DNA of 23,253 bases from Candidatus Onthomorpha intestinigallinarum (GCA_019114015.1 DXGG01000127.1:1-23253); one strand, 5' to 3'. Positions 1 to 7,008 are shown, counted from the stretch's first letter. Numbers and translations are program-made. The notes: generated by a model not told the origin, from the sequence alone.

Positions 1-171
1 TTCTTTTGCTTCATTCCAATTTCCGTTGTCATACAACAAGCGCCCGCAACATGTCTGATTTGATGGATATTTCACATTATGGCCAAGTTTTTCAAGCAAT
101 TTTATAAGATTGGAAGCCGTCTTGGGCGTAAACTGATCAACACAGCAAGGGACAAAAACTATCAAATCCAT
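1..171 (-). CDS. LutA/YkgE-like CCG-domain (Fe-S) protein, N-terminal part only
   Basis: This is a partial gene: 57 codons are visible and it runs off the left edge. Translation from the ATG at 171 begins MDLIVFVPCCVDQF and continues to NQTCCGRLLYDNG. A Cys-Cys near residues 9-10 and the CCG at 41-43 match the cysteine-rich CCG domain of LutA/YkgE/GlpC-type proteins. In LutA this domain belongs to the LutABC lactate oxidation system; in heterodisulfide-reductase-like subunits it binds a [4Fe-4S]-type cluster. An AGGA lies a few bases before the ATG, and a Bacteroidota-type -7 box lies upstream. LutB and LutC would be expected further left, outside the window, so the specific role in lactate oxidation is inferred. 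The family call is fairly secure for so short a fragment. Confidence 0.75.
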   Translation of the reverse strand, partial: MDLIVFVPCCVDQFTPKTASNLIKLLEKLGHNVKYPSNQTCCGRLLYDNGNWNEAKE

Positions 172-194
172 TTCAAATCCTATTTTATACTCCG

Positions 195-202
195 CAAAAA
201 TA
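195..202 (-). promoter_or_regulatory. Bacteroidota -7 box upstream of the LutA-like gene
   Basis: On the minus strand the sequence TATTTTTG matches the Bacteroidota sigma-ABfr -7 consensus TAnnTTTG. It would put the transcription start near 188 and give a 5' UTR of about 17 nt before the ATG at 171. A -33 TTTG element is not clear, as only T-rich sequence lies at the right distance. Inferred from motif and position. Confidence 0.5.
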
Positions 203-287
203 CAAAAAATAACTATCGAAAATGATATGGGGAAACTGACGAATCAAGACATAATTAAACAGAAAACCGTTTTGATTCTTACTTCAT

Positions 288-995
288 TCAAACAAAAAGT
301 ACAGTCTCTACGGTTCGTAGATATTGTTCCGTATAATTATTGTCAATGTCTCTTATATAAAAATCCCTGACAATAATCTGACTTTGAGAATGTGCAAATA
401 CACTTATGATTCTTTCCAATGGTTTATCATAACAAGTATAAATATTTATTCTTTCTATTGCATACAAAGAATAAACCGATAAACAATCCGACAACAAACC
501 GTTTTGTTCAGGTGGTAAGATACATATTATCCGTGCATCATCCGTACAAACCTTTGATACACAAAATGCAAATTCTTCAAAAGACAATGTAGAGGTATGG
601 CGTGCCAGATTACGTTTGCAATAAGGGGAATTAAGACTGTTGACAAAGAAAGGAGGATTACTGACTATATAATCATATTTATGGCAATTGTCTTTATTTG
701 TGGCGAAATCCTGAAAACTTATATTCAAAGCAGTCAAACGATCATTCCACTTACTCAAATTGAAGTTCTCAGAGGCCTGACGTACGGAATTAAAATCCAA
801 ATCAATAGCAGTAATTGCAGCAGAAGAAAAACGTTGAGCCATAACAAGACTTATAATACCACATCCAGTGCCGACATCCAATATATTTTTGGGATTGGCT
901 TCAGGTGCAAGAGTTGCGAGCAAAATAGAATCCGTACCGACCTTCATTGTCGATGCAGAATGATTCAAAGAAAACTGTTTACATCTAAAATCCAT
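288..995 (-). CDS. trmN6: tRNA1(Val) (adenine(37)-N6)-methyltransferase
   Basis: A class I SAM-dependent methyltransferase of the TrmN6/YfiC family, which methylates N6 of A37 in tRNA1(Val). From the start chosen here (235 aa), the SAM-binding motif I DVGTGCGI is at about 40-47 and the catalytic NPPF motif of N6-adenine methyltransferases at about 113-116. The N-terminus (MDFRCKQFSLNHSA, then TMKVGTD) fits the family signature, in which a K/QFT-like segment precedes MKVGTD. The frame stays open to an ATG at 1049, but a strong intrinsic terminator (1007-1038) would then lie inside the gene, and the extra 18 residues do not resemble the family. The ATG at 1001, two codons upstream, is equally possible. 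No promoter is clear, so expression may come from readthrough of the exb operon. Confidence 0.85.
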   Translation of the reverse strand: MDFRCKQFSLNHSASTMKVGTDSILLATLAPEANPKNILDVGTGCGIISLVMAQRFSSAAITAIDLDFNSVRQASENFNLSKWNDRLTALNISFQDFATNKDNCHKYDYIVSNPPFFVNSLNSPYCKRNLARHTSTLSFEEFAFCVSKVCTDDARIICILPPEQNGLLSDCLSVYSLYAIERINIYTCYDKPLERIISVFAHSQSQIIVRDFYIRDIDNNYTEQYLRTVETVLFV

Positions 996-1006
996 AAGCA
1001 TACTTG

Positions 1007-1038
1007 AAAAAAAGAGCTGCCTTTTTAATGGGCAGCTC
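1007..1038 (-). terminator. Intrinsic terminator after the exb operon
   Basis: A perfect 8-bp GC-rich stem (GAGCTGCC at 1014-1021 pairing with GGCAGCTC at 1031-1038) encloses a 9-nt loop. On the minus strand it is followed directly by seven U residues (1007-1013). It lies about 30 nt past the stop of the second exbD, so it terminates that operon. The trmN6 start codons at 1001 and 995 follow immediately. Confidence 0.88.
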
Positions 1039-1068
1039 CTGTTTTTCATATTTTATACCATCTAATTT

Positions 1069-1539
1069 CTAATAGGTATCTTTTATTCTTCGTGAAGCGG
1101 CATACATTATACGCAAAGCACCAACTTTTCTAAGCTCTTGTTTTACATCTGTAACATCTCCCATCTTCACTTCCTTGCTACATTTAATAGTAGTCGTCAA
1201 GAAAGGCTTGTCTGCCTCATCTCTCGCGGCCCTTTCTGCCTCTATAAATGAAGCTATGTCCGATATCTCACCCAACTGATCGTTCAATTGGATACGTGTT
1301 GCCGAACCGAATTTGCGTTCATCTATAGGACTTCCTATATATATGTAACTAACTAAAGATTTCTTCTCCAACTTCTGTATCTCAGAAGCCTGAGGTACTT
1401 CTATATGCACCAACAGATTACTTTCCCTCATTGTGGTGATGACCATGAAGAAGAACAACAGCATGAATATTATATCGGACATTGAACCCATATTCAATTC
1501 CGGTGCACTGCCAGAACCTTTTTGTTTAAACTTTGCCAT
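1069..1539 (-). CDS. ExbD/TolR-family biopolymer transport protein (second copy)
   Basis: 156 aa. A short basic, Gly/Ser-rich cytoplasmic N-terminus is followed by one transmembrane helix at about residues 19-37 (GSMSDIIFMLLFFFMVITTM) and a periplasmic domain. The Asp in MSDIIF (about residue 22) matches the essential membrane Asp through which ExbD/TolR proteins carry protons. With the ExbB-type channel it should form a proton-driven motor that powers TonB-like or Tol-like envelope processes. The ATG overlaps the stop of the upstream exbD by one base (TAATG), indicating translational coupling. It is the last gene of the cluster and is followed by an intrinsic terminator. No TonB gene is present, so its partner is unknown. 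Confidence 0.88.
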   Translation of the reverse strand: MAKFKQKGSGSAPELNMGSMSDIIFMLLFFFMVITTMRESNLLVHIEVPQASEIQKLEKKSLVSYIYIGSPIDERKFGSATRIQLNDQLGEISDIASFIEAERAARDEADKPFLTTTIKCSKEVKMGDVTDVKQELRKVGALRIMYAASRRIKDTY

Positions 1540-2123
1540 TATTTTGTTCCTCCTACATTTTTAGGTTCCGCTTCTGAAATAGCAGTAGGTATAGCCTTAT
1601 CTATAGCCTCTCTTTGTTCAGAATTACAATCTACATAAGCCTTGGCAAACTTTGCCCTTGACAATTCGTCTTTCAATTCATTTATCGCTGCCGTAAGCTC
1701 ATTTTGAACCATTAGATACATTTCATAGGAAGTTCCACGGTCGTTTTGCAATGAAATAACTCCTTTTGAAACATCAACGGTTCCCAACAAAGGAATGTCA
1801 GTCTTTTCTTTTTCCGGCAGATTAGGCAAATTGTTAGGGTTTGAGAGAAATTCTTTAGCTCTTTCCTTAAGCATATTAATATCACCTATCTCATTGTTGA
1901 AAAGAAGTTGATCTTCTTTGTTCACCAAAACCACAAAAGTATTTCTTCTATGAATATCTGGCGGCTTAACGTTCGGATCCGATGGCGGCGGCAAACGTCT
2001 CTGTATACCCATATCCGTATTGATTGATGAAGTCAACAAGAAAAAGGTCAACAACAAAAACGATATGTCGGACATCGAAGCACTGTTAAGAGCCGGTAAT
2101 TTTTTCTTCGCTCTTTTTGCCAT
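1539..2123 (-). CDS. ExbD/TolR-family biopolymer transport protein (first copy)
   Basis: 194 aa. A Lys/Arg-rich N-terminus (MAKRAKKKLPALNS) is followed by a transmembrane helix at about 17-34 beginning MSDISFLLLTFF, whose Asp19 matches the proton-carrying Asp of ExbD. The rest is a periplasmic domain longer than that of the second copy, with a predicted helical stretch around 135-175. A Pro-rich piece (RRLPPPSDPNVKPP, about 42-55) follows the helix, as is usual where ExbD leaves the membrane. It starts 3 nt after the preceding small membrane protein and overlaps the next exbD by one base. Two different ExbD proteins beside one ExbB may mean a heteromeric ExbD dimer in the channel, which is inferred. 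Confidence 0.88.
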   Translation of the reverse strand: MAKRAKKKLPALNSASMSDISFLLLTFFLLTSSINTDMGIQRRLPPPSDPNVKPPDIHRRNTFVVLVNKEDQLLFNNEIGDINMLKERAKEFLSNPNNLPNLPEKEKTDIPLLGTVDVSKGVISLQNDRGTSYEMYLMVQNELTAAINELKDELSRAKFAKAYVDCNSEQREAIDKAIPTAISEAEPKNVGGTK

Positions 2124-2126
2124 AAC

Positions 2127-2597
2127 CTATTTTATTTTTTTAGATATTTCAGCATACAATGCCGACAATATAACTCCAGCAAATAATATGTAAACAACAT
2201 ACATGCACGCACCTATCAACCTGGAATTAGAGTAATCCGAACCTGTCTTTTCGAATAGCTCTTTAGGAATATCAGTACCTGAAGACAATGCATAAGACAC
2301 TATAAATACTACTATTAAAGCTCCTAATCCAACCAATATCCCCAATTGTTTCTTAGGATCATACATAAGTCCTTTCACTATCTGTGCAATAGCAAAGAAT
2401 AAAGCGACCAACAAACTGGCACCAAAAAGAATTATGACACTCCAATAGGCTATATTCCATACGGCCATAGCAGTAGACTGTCCTTCTATAGGCATTGATT
2501 TATCAAACTTGATAGCATAAACAACCGCACATACAGAAGCCACAACACCCCATATTATCGCTACTATCCAATATATTTTTCTAAAATCTCTTTTCAT
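2127..2597 (-). CDS. Small multi-pass membrane protein of the exb cluster, function unknown
   Basis: 156 aa with four likely membrane helices at about residues 8-29, 47-73, 85-105 and 128-149. Short charged loops separate them, and the C-terminus is basic (AEISKKIK). I recognise no catalytic motif. It sits between the ExbB-type and ExbD genes, 3 nt before the first exbD, so it is probably co-expressed with them and may be an accessory or assembly subunit of the motor; that role rests on position only. Its start is preceded by a perfect Shine-Dalgarno sequence AAGGAGG at 2602-2608, unusually strong for this phylum, suggesting high translation or re-initiation after the 84-nt gap behind exbB. 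Confidence 0.75.
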   Translation of the reverse strand: MKRDFRKIYWIVAIIWGVVASVCAVVYAIKFDKSMPIEGQSTAMAVWNIAYWSVIILFGASLLVALFFAIAQIVKGLMYDPKKQLGILVGLGALIVVFIVSYALSSGTDIPKELFEKTGSDYSNSRLIGACMYVVYILFAGVILSALYAEISKKIK

Positions 2598-2601
2598 ATT
2601 T

Positions 2602-2608
2602 CCTCCTT
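2602..2608 (-). promoter_or_regulatory. Strong Shine-Dalgarno site (AAGGAGG)
   Basis: AAGGAGG on the minus strand ends 4 nt before the ATG at 2597. It fixes the start of the small membrane protein. Bacteroidota genes commonly lack a strong Shine-Dalgarno, so it stands out from its neighbours. Confidence 0.65.
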
Positions 2609-2658
2609 GGTTTTTAAGTAATTACTACACACATCCTTGCAAACAGCAAAGACTATAT

Positions 2659-2675
2659 TTCTCTCTAAAAGAGAA
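2659..2675 (-). other. Short hairpin between the ExbB gene and the rest of its operon
   Basis: TTCTCT and AGAGAA form a 6-bp stem with a 5-nt loop, overlying the first bases after the exbB stop region (exbB ends at 2682). No U-tract follows on the minus strand, so it is unlikely to be a full terminator. It could be a processing or stability hairpin that sets channel-to-ExbD stoichiometry, which is inferred. Confidence 0.35.
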
Positions 2676-2681
2676 TAAATA

Positions 2682-3497
2682 TTACTTCTTCAAGTTTTTA
2701 ACCAAGATATCCATGAAAGTGATTGAAGAATCTTCCATAGTTGCAACTAAACCTTCTATCTTAGACAACAAATAGTTATAACATATCTGTAATGCCAAAG
2801 CCGTTATCAAACCGAAGACCGTAGTCAACAAGGCAACCTTCATACCCCCGGCAACGACAGTAGGAGATATATCACCCGCCTTTTCAATGTCATCAAATGC
2901 CTGAACCATTCCGACAACTGTTCCCAAGAATCCGAAAGATGGTGCAAGAGCTATAAACAATGAGATCCATACCATATTGCTTTCCAATCTTGCCATCTGA
3001 ACTCCACCATAAGAGGTCAACGATTTTTCTACATCCTCCAAACCATTGTTAACCCTGTCCAAACCTTGATAAAATATAGAAGCGACAGGTCCTCTAGTGT
3101 TACGGCATACATCCTTTGCACCTTCTATATCACCTGCAATAACACGCTCCTCTATTTTTTTCAAAAGTTTATCTGCATTTGTTGTCGCCAAATTTAGATA
3201 AAGGATACGCTCAATAACCAACGCCAATCCCAATATCAAACATATTAATATCGGGGTCATCCAACCAACTCCACCTTCTATGTATTTAGTTTTCAATGCT
3301 TGGTGGAATGATTGTTCCTCAGCTGGTGCAGGAGTTGTTGTCTCTGCCACTGCAGGTTCTGCTGTGACAGCAGTTTCTGTTGACGAAACCGTAGCAGTTT
3401 CACTTTCCGCGTCCTTTGCAGCATTCGCAAAAGCCACATTCGACAAACCTAAAGTCAATATCATTACTATTGACAAATAAGCACATACTTTTTTCAT
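2682..3497 (-). CDS. exbB: MotA/TolQ/ExbB-family proton channel protein with N-terminal extension
   Basis: 271 aa. The core matches ExbB/TolQ: membrane helices at about 80-98, 175-197 and 222-244, with the hallmark segment APSFGFLGTVVGMVQAF at about 185-201. It forms the inner-membrane proton channel that works with ExbD. Ahead of the core is a signal-peptide-like segment (about 1-26, ending VAFANA) and a low-complexity Ala/Thr/Glu/Pro-rich stretch (about 27-62). The latter is probably a periplasmic linker and makes the protein longer than plain E. coli ExbB (about 244 aa). It is the first gene of the exb cluster, about 40 nt downstream of a predicted start site. The Exb or Tol label cannot be settled because no TonB, TolA or TolB gene is in view. 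Confidence 0.9.
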   Translation of the reverse strand: MKKVCAYLSIVMILTLGLSNVAFANAAKDAESETATVSSTETAVTAEPAVAETTTPAPAEEQSFHQALKTKYIEGGVGWMTPILICLILGLALVIERILYLNLATTNADKLLKKIEERVIAGDIEGAKDVCRNTRGPVASIFYQGLDRVNNGLEDVEKSLTSYGGVQMARLESNMVWISLFIALAPSFGFLGTVVGMVQAFDDIEKAGDISPTVVAGGMKVALLTTVFGLITALALQICYNYLLSKIEGLVATMEDSSITFMDILVKNLKK

Positions 3498-3544
3498 AGC
3501 GTTTTTAATTGTGTTGTTAATTATTTATTTCATTTTGAAAGTTG

Positions 3545-3575
3545 CAAATTTACAATGATATTTTTAAAATACAAT
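3545..3575 (-). promoter_or_regulatory. Bacteroidota promoter of the exb cluster
   Basis: On the minus strand the -7 box TAAATTTG (3552-3545) matches TAnnTTTG, and TTG of the -33 element (3574-3572) lies 19 nt upstream, a close fit to the phylum consensus. Transcription would start near 3538, giving about 41 nt of 5' UTR before the ATG at 3497. It sits in the only sizeable gap between the CNNM gene and exbB. Confidence 0.65.
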
Positions 3576-3604
3576 TCCATAAGCGAAAAAAAATGCAATT
3601 AACT

Positions 3605-4906
3605 TCACTTTTCCTCTTCCATGCTTTCATTTGCATCCTTTGAAACCGTAACTAAAATCTTGTCTATTCTCAATGAATCCAAATCAACTATCTCAAACGT
3701 AAATATATTCCACTTTATCACGTCCCCTATCTTAGGAATCGTCCCGGTAATATCCAATATCAATCCACTAATCGTATTAAAATTGTTACTTTGATACAAT
3801 TCCTCCAAATCGAAATGACTCAAAAAATCGTAAAAAGAATATTGCCCTCCAACTAAATAACTACCATCATTCCTCATTACAAATTCGTCCTCATCATCCT
3901 CCGTTTCCAACTCCGAAGCATTTCCTACCAAAGACTCAAGTATATCATTCATAGTTACAATACCTTCCACAACTCCAAATTCATCTATTATAAGAGCATA
4001 ATGTATCTTATTTTCCTTAAATGTCTCCAAAGCATCGTAAACACTAACACTTTCATGCAGATATTGAGGTTCTCGCATTATCTCCCTAACAGTCGTATCG
4101 GGACTCATCTTACTGAACAAGTCCTTCAAATATACCACACCAACTATTTTATCCAAACTCTTTGAAGCAACTGGATATATATAATGAACATGCTGAGCCA
4201 ACTTTTCTTTCACACAATCCAAACCATCATCAACATCAAGCCATTCAAACTCTGTTCTGTGTGTCATCAATGATGATACATCTCTATCTCCCAACGAAAA
4301 CACTCTGTCAACAATATCATGTTCAACTTCTTGTATTTCTCCCAACTCAGCACTGTCATTTATAATTCCTTTAATTTCTTCCTCCGTGGCTACATTATTT
4401 TTCTTTTTAATTCCAAATATAGCCATAAGTGTATTAGTTGATATAGTAAGCAACCATACAAAAGGATAAAACAACCTGGTCAAAAAGTTCATCGGGCCAA
4501 CAATAATTTTCGCTATCCTTTCAGGAGTATTTAATCCTATCTTTTTGGGGAACAATTCCCCAAGTACCAATGTCACATAAGTTATGGCAATAACTATTAT
4601 TATGCGGGCCAAAACGTTGGACAATGATAAATCGATTCCCAATGAACTTATAAATTGTCCAAACGGACCTATCAAACTTTCTCCGGAATAGATACCTGTT
4701 ATAAGCCCAACCGCTGTAATAGCTATCTGAACTGTGGATAAAAAATTATCCGGATTTCCTATGACCTTAATAACTCTTTTGGCAGATTTATTGCCCCTTT
4801 TCGATTCAACATCCAATTTGGATTTTCTGGCTGAGGTTATGGAAATTTCAGACATTGAGAATAACCCGTTAACGAGTATCAATATAAGTATTACTATAAG
4901 TTCCAT
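3605..4906 (-). CDS. CNNM/CorC (TlyC-like) transmembrane protein with CBS domains
   Basis: 433 aa with the full layout of the 'hemolysin C'/CNNM family. A DUF21 membrane domain spans about 1-190 and includes NGLFSMSEISITSARKSKL at the N-terminus and GELFPKKIGLN near 115-125. A CBS pair follows at about 205-330, with EFGVVEGIVTMNDILE in its second half. The C-terminus holds a CorC_HlyC domain (about 345-425) with DGSYLVGG. Members are linked to Mg2+/Co2+ transport or efflux and divalent-cation balance; the hemolysin name is historical. Start and length fit the family. It is the last gene of the frr-lspA group, 13 nt after lspA. Bacteroidota GldE belongs to the same superfamily, but I see no gld neighbour to support that name. 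Confidence 0.88.
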   Translation of the reverse strand: MELIVILILILVNGLFSMSEISITSARKSKLDVESKRGNKSAKRVIKVIGNPDNFLSTVQIAITAVGLITGIYSGESLIGPFGQFISSLGIDLSLSNVLARIIIVIAITYVTLVLGELFPKKIGLNTPERIAKIIVGPMNFLTRLFYPFVWLLTISTNTLMAIFGIKKKNNVATEEEIKGIINDSAELGEIQEVEHDIVDRVFSLGDRDVSSLMTHRTEFEWLDVDDGLDCVKEKLAQHVHYIYPVASKSLDKIVGVVYLKDLFSKMSPDTTVREIMREPQYLHESVSVYDALETFKENKIHYALIIDEFGVVEGIVTMNDILESLVGNASELETEDDEDEFVMRNDGSYLVGGQYSFYDFLSHFDLEELYQSNNFNTISGLILDITGTIPKIGDVIKWNIFTFEIVDLDSLRIDKILVTVSKDANESMEEEK

Positions 4907-4919
4907 CTATTATTTTTGT

Positions 4920-5564
4920 CTATAAACAGATTTTATCAGATATAATTTCTTTTTCCAATTCTTTGTCGGATGCGTTTTTCTTTATGAACAAAGAAAATAT
5001 CAACATGAACAAACCTATAGTAATCGCCGCATCAGAAAAATTGAATATGGCATTAAAAAACTCTATATGCATCCCTCCAAAGACAGGCCAGGATTGTGGC
5101 AATACCGTATCAATCAATGGGAAATAAAACATGTCTACAACCTTTCCCAAACCGAATGAAGCATATCCTCCTTCAGAGGGTAAAAACTCCGCAACTGAAA
5201 AATAAGTACTTTCTGAAAAAACAAGTCCGTAAAAAAGAGAATCTATTACATTGCCTACCGCTCCCGCAAATATCAAAGTAAAGCTATAAACAACCAACTT
5301 CCTCTCTTTACGCCTTATTATATTTACCAAATACAAAAATACAAATACGGAAAGCACTACTCTAAACACAGTAAGCAATATTTTGCCCACATCACCTCCA
5401 AAAGCCATGCCAAAAGCCATACCTTCATTTTCTATGAAATGAAGACGACACCAATCCCCAAGTAAATTATACTCCTGACCTAATGTAAAATTCATTTTTA
5501 TCCATATCTTGAGAACTTGATCCACAAGCAAGATAAAAAATATCAACAACAAAGGCTTCTTCAT
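4920..5564 (-). CDS. lspA: Lipoprotein signal peptidase (signal peptidase II)
   Basis: 214 aa from the ATG at 5564. LspA is the inner-membrane aspartyl protease that removes signal peptides from lipid-modified prolipoproteins. The N-terminus has the family's membrane helix with LVDQVLKIWIK. The catalytic aspartates are seen as Asp108 in GNVIDS and Asp178 in FNFSDAA, with VVD at 142-144. The usual Arg after the first catalytic Asp is Ser here. Between the two catalytic motifs is a long insert (about 111-168), which makes it about 50 residues longer than E. coli LspA; similar inserts are common in Bacteroidota. A GTG at 5573 would add three residues, but AAGGTGA sits at proper distance for the ATG. 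The upstream stop overlaps this leader, so the two genes are coupled. Confidence 0.9.
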   Translation of the reverse strand: MKKPLLLIFFILLVDQVLKIWIKMNFTLGQEYNLLGDWCRLHFIENEGMAFGMAFGGDVGKILLTVFRVVLSVFVFLYLVNIIRRKERKLVVYSFTLIFAGAVGNVIDSLFYGLVFSESTYFSVAEFLPSEGGYASFGLGKVVDMFYFPLIDTVLPQSWPVFGGMHIEFFNAIFNFSDAAITIGLFMLIFSLFIKKNASDKELEKEIISDKICL

Positions 5565-5569
5565 CAATA

Positions 5570-5956
5570 TCACCTTTTGTTTTGTTTCAATTTAGCCTCA
5601 AGACTAAGTGTCGCATGAGGTACTATACGCAACCTTTCCTTTGGTATAAGTTTACCCGTTACCCGACAAATTCCATACGTTTTGTTCTCTATTCTTACCA
5701 ATGCCGCTTCTAGATCCTTGATAAACTTCTGCTGACGAGCAGCCATATTGGCATTGTCCTCCTTACTGCTGACACTGCTTCCTTCTTCCAATATCTTAAA
5801 AGTGGGCGCGGTATCACTGGCATCATTGGCATCATTGGCAAAAGCCTCCGTCAACATTGCCAAATTCTCTTTTGCCTTTGCCAATTTCTCCAGAATGATT
5901 TCCTTAAATTCCTGCAACTCTTCGTCAGAATAACGACTCCGTTTATTTTCGTCCAT
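5570..5956 (-). CDS. TraR/DksA-family protein lacking three of four zinc cysteines
   Basis: 128 aa. The N-terminal two-thirds is a charged helical hairpin or coiled coil (about 10-90), and the C-terminus carries the DksA signature YGICRVTGKLIPKERLRIVP. DksA and TraR bind in the RNA polymerase secondary channel and adjust initiation, often with ppGpp. Measured against the C-x2-C-x17-C-x2-C zinc site, only Cys97 remains; the other positions are Thr100, Ser118 and Ala121. Zinc binding through this site is therefore unlikely, as in the cysteine-poor DksA-like proteins found in this phylum. It lies between frr and lspA. A transcription role is inferred from the family only. Its stop codon is just before the lspA start. 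Confidence 0.82.
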   Translation of the reverse strand: MDENKRSRYSDEELQEFKEIILEKLAKAKENLAMLTEAFANDANDASDTAPTFKILEEGSSVSSKEDNANMAARQQKFIKDLEAALVRIENKTYGICRVTGKLIPKERLRIVPHATLSLEAKLKQNKR

Positions 5957-5995
5957 ATCAATAATATATAATGACCGAAACCTATTAAAATATAC

Positions 5996-6559
5996 TTAAA
6001 TGAAAATTATCTCTTCTTCCTTTGCAGAAATAACTTCGTCAATTTTCTTTATGCATTTATCCGTAATATCCTGTAAACTTTTTTCCGAAGTTTTTACTTC
6101 ATCTTCAGGAACTCCTCCGTCTTTCAACTTTTTTACTTTTTCAAGTATGTTACGGCGAATGTTTCTGACACCGACCTTTGCATTCTCTCCATCTGCCTTG
6201 GCTTTTTTACACAATTCCTTTCTTCTCTCTTCCGTAAGAGGAGGTAATACAATCCTGACAACATCCGCTTCCAATTTAGGTTGAAAACCCAAATTAGCGG
6301 CCTGTATTGCCTTGTCAATAGAATGCAATACAGATTTATCCCACGGTTGTATAACTATTTGCTTTGCATCGGGAGTACTAATGTTACCCAGATTTTCTAT
6401 CGGAGTAAGATTCCCATAATAATCCACCTTAACTCCTCCAAGCATGGCAGGAGATGCTTTCCCTGCACGTAACTTACCCAATTCTTTCTCCAAATAAGCC
6501 ACGGCATCCATCATTGCCGTTTCGGCTTCACTCAATAACTTTTTCGTCTCTTCACTCAT
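5996..6559 (-). CDS. frr: Ribosome recycling factor
   Basis: 187 aa, the usual RRF length. With EF-G, RRF splits post-termination ribosomes in the cytoplasm. Characteristic segments are LRAGKASPAML at about residues 30-40, DYYGNLTPIENLG near 47-60, VIQPWDKS near 68-77 and the PPLTEERRKEL stretch near 105-117. These cover the three-helix bundle and the beta/alpha/beta domain. A TTG at 6565 would add two residues; the ATG at 6559 is preferred. In many bacteria pyrH lies next to frr. Here pyrH is in the window but on the opposite strand, about 2.8 kb away, and frr is instead grouped with a lipoprotein gene, the DksA-like gene and lspA. Confidence 0.95.
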   Translation of the reverse strand: MSEETKKLLSEAETAMMDAVAYLEKELGKLRAGKASPAMLGGVKVDYYGNLTPIENLGNISTPDAKQIVIQPWDKSVLHSIDKAIQAANLGFQPKLEADVVRIVLPPLTEERRKELCKKAKADGENAKVGVRNIRRNILEKVKKLKDGGVPEDEVKTSEKSLQDITDKCIKKIDEVISAKEEEIIFI

Positions 6560-6568
6560 AATCAAAAT

Positions 6569-6982
6569 CTATACTCTTATGGCCGTCCTTTCATAAGACT
6601 GCTTTTTATCTTCCAAAGTAATATCAAAATCAAAAAATATTTCATTGTCTGTTTTTAACTCAGCATTCCCTTCCAAATAATAACTGCCTCCAACCATTTG
6701 AGAAAAATCCGCCTTCCTGTCATAAACCTTTGCTTCTATGGAAATAGACGAATTCATGCCAAACAATTCGCCACTGATAATTATGTAATCATCATCGGAA
6801 GGATTTACCCGTATTGTTCCATTATGGGACTTTACACCTGATTTCGAAGGAAAAACTATATCCTCTGTCATAACCCAATTACCAACCCAATCCGAAGAAG
6901 TCAACGTTTCATTCTCAGGTTCGCAAGAAACAATAAGGATAGAACTAACAACTAAAATCAATACCTTAATTCTTTCTCTCAT
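6569..6982 (-). CDS. Small predicted lipoprotein, function unknown
   Basis: 137 aa. A lipoprotein signal peptide is clear: MRER, a hydrophobic core, then the lipobox IVSC with Cys20 as the lipidated residue. The next residues are Glu-Pro-Glu, so it lacks the Asp+2 inner-membrane retention signal and may reach the outer membrane. The mature part, rich in beta-forming and charged residues (for example WVGNWVMTEDIVF), suggests a small beta-barrel or lipocalin-like fold, which is speculative. I recognise no family. It is the first gene of the operon, 9 nt before frr and four genes ahead of the CNNM gene. Maturation would need LspA, encoded three genes downstream. Confidence 0.75.
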   Translation of the reverse strand: MRERIKVLILVVSSILIVSCEPENETLTSSDWVGNWVMTEDIVFPSKSGVKSHNGTIRVNPSDDDYIIISGELFGMNSSISIEAKVYDRKADFSQMVGGSYYLEGNAELKTDNEIFFDFDITLEDKKQSYERTAIRV

Positions 6983-7008
6983 AATACACTATGACAACAA
7001 TACTTCTG

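Noticed and set aside
241..278. GAATCAA/TTGATTC inverted repeat downstream of trmN6 as a terminator
   Set aside because: A 7-bp AT-rich stem with a 24-nt loop and no U-run; too weak to call.
3605..4906. Calling the CNNM/CBS gene gldE (gliding)
   Set aside because: The domain layout is shared by all TlyC/CorC-like proteins and no gld neighbours are present.
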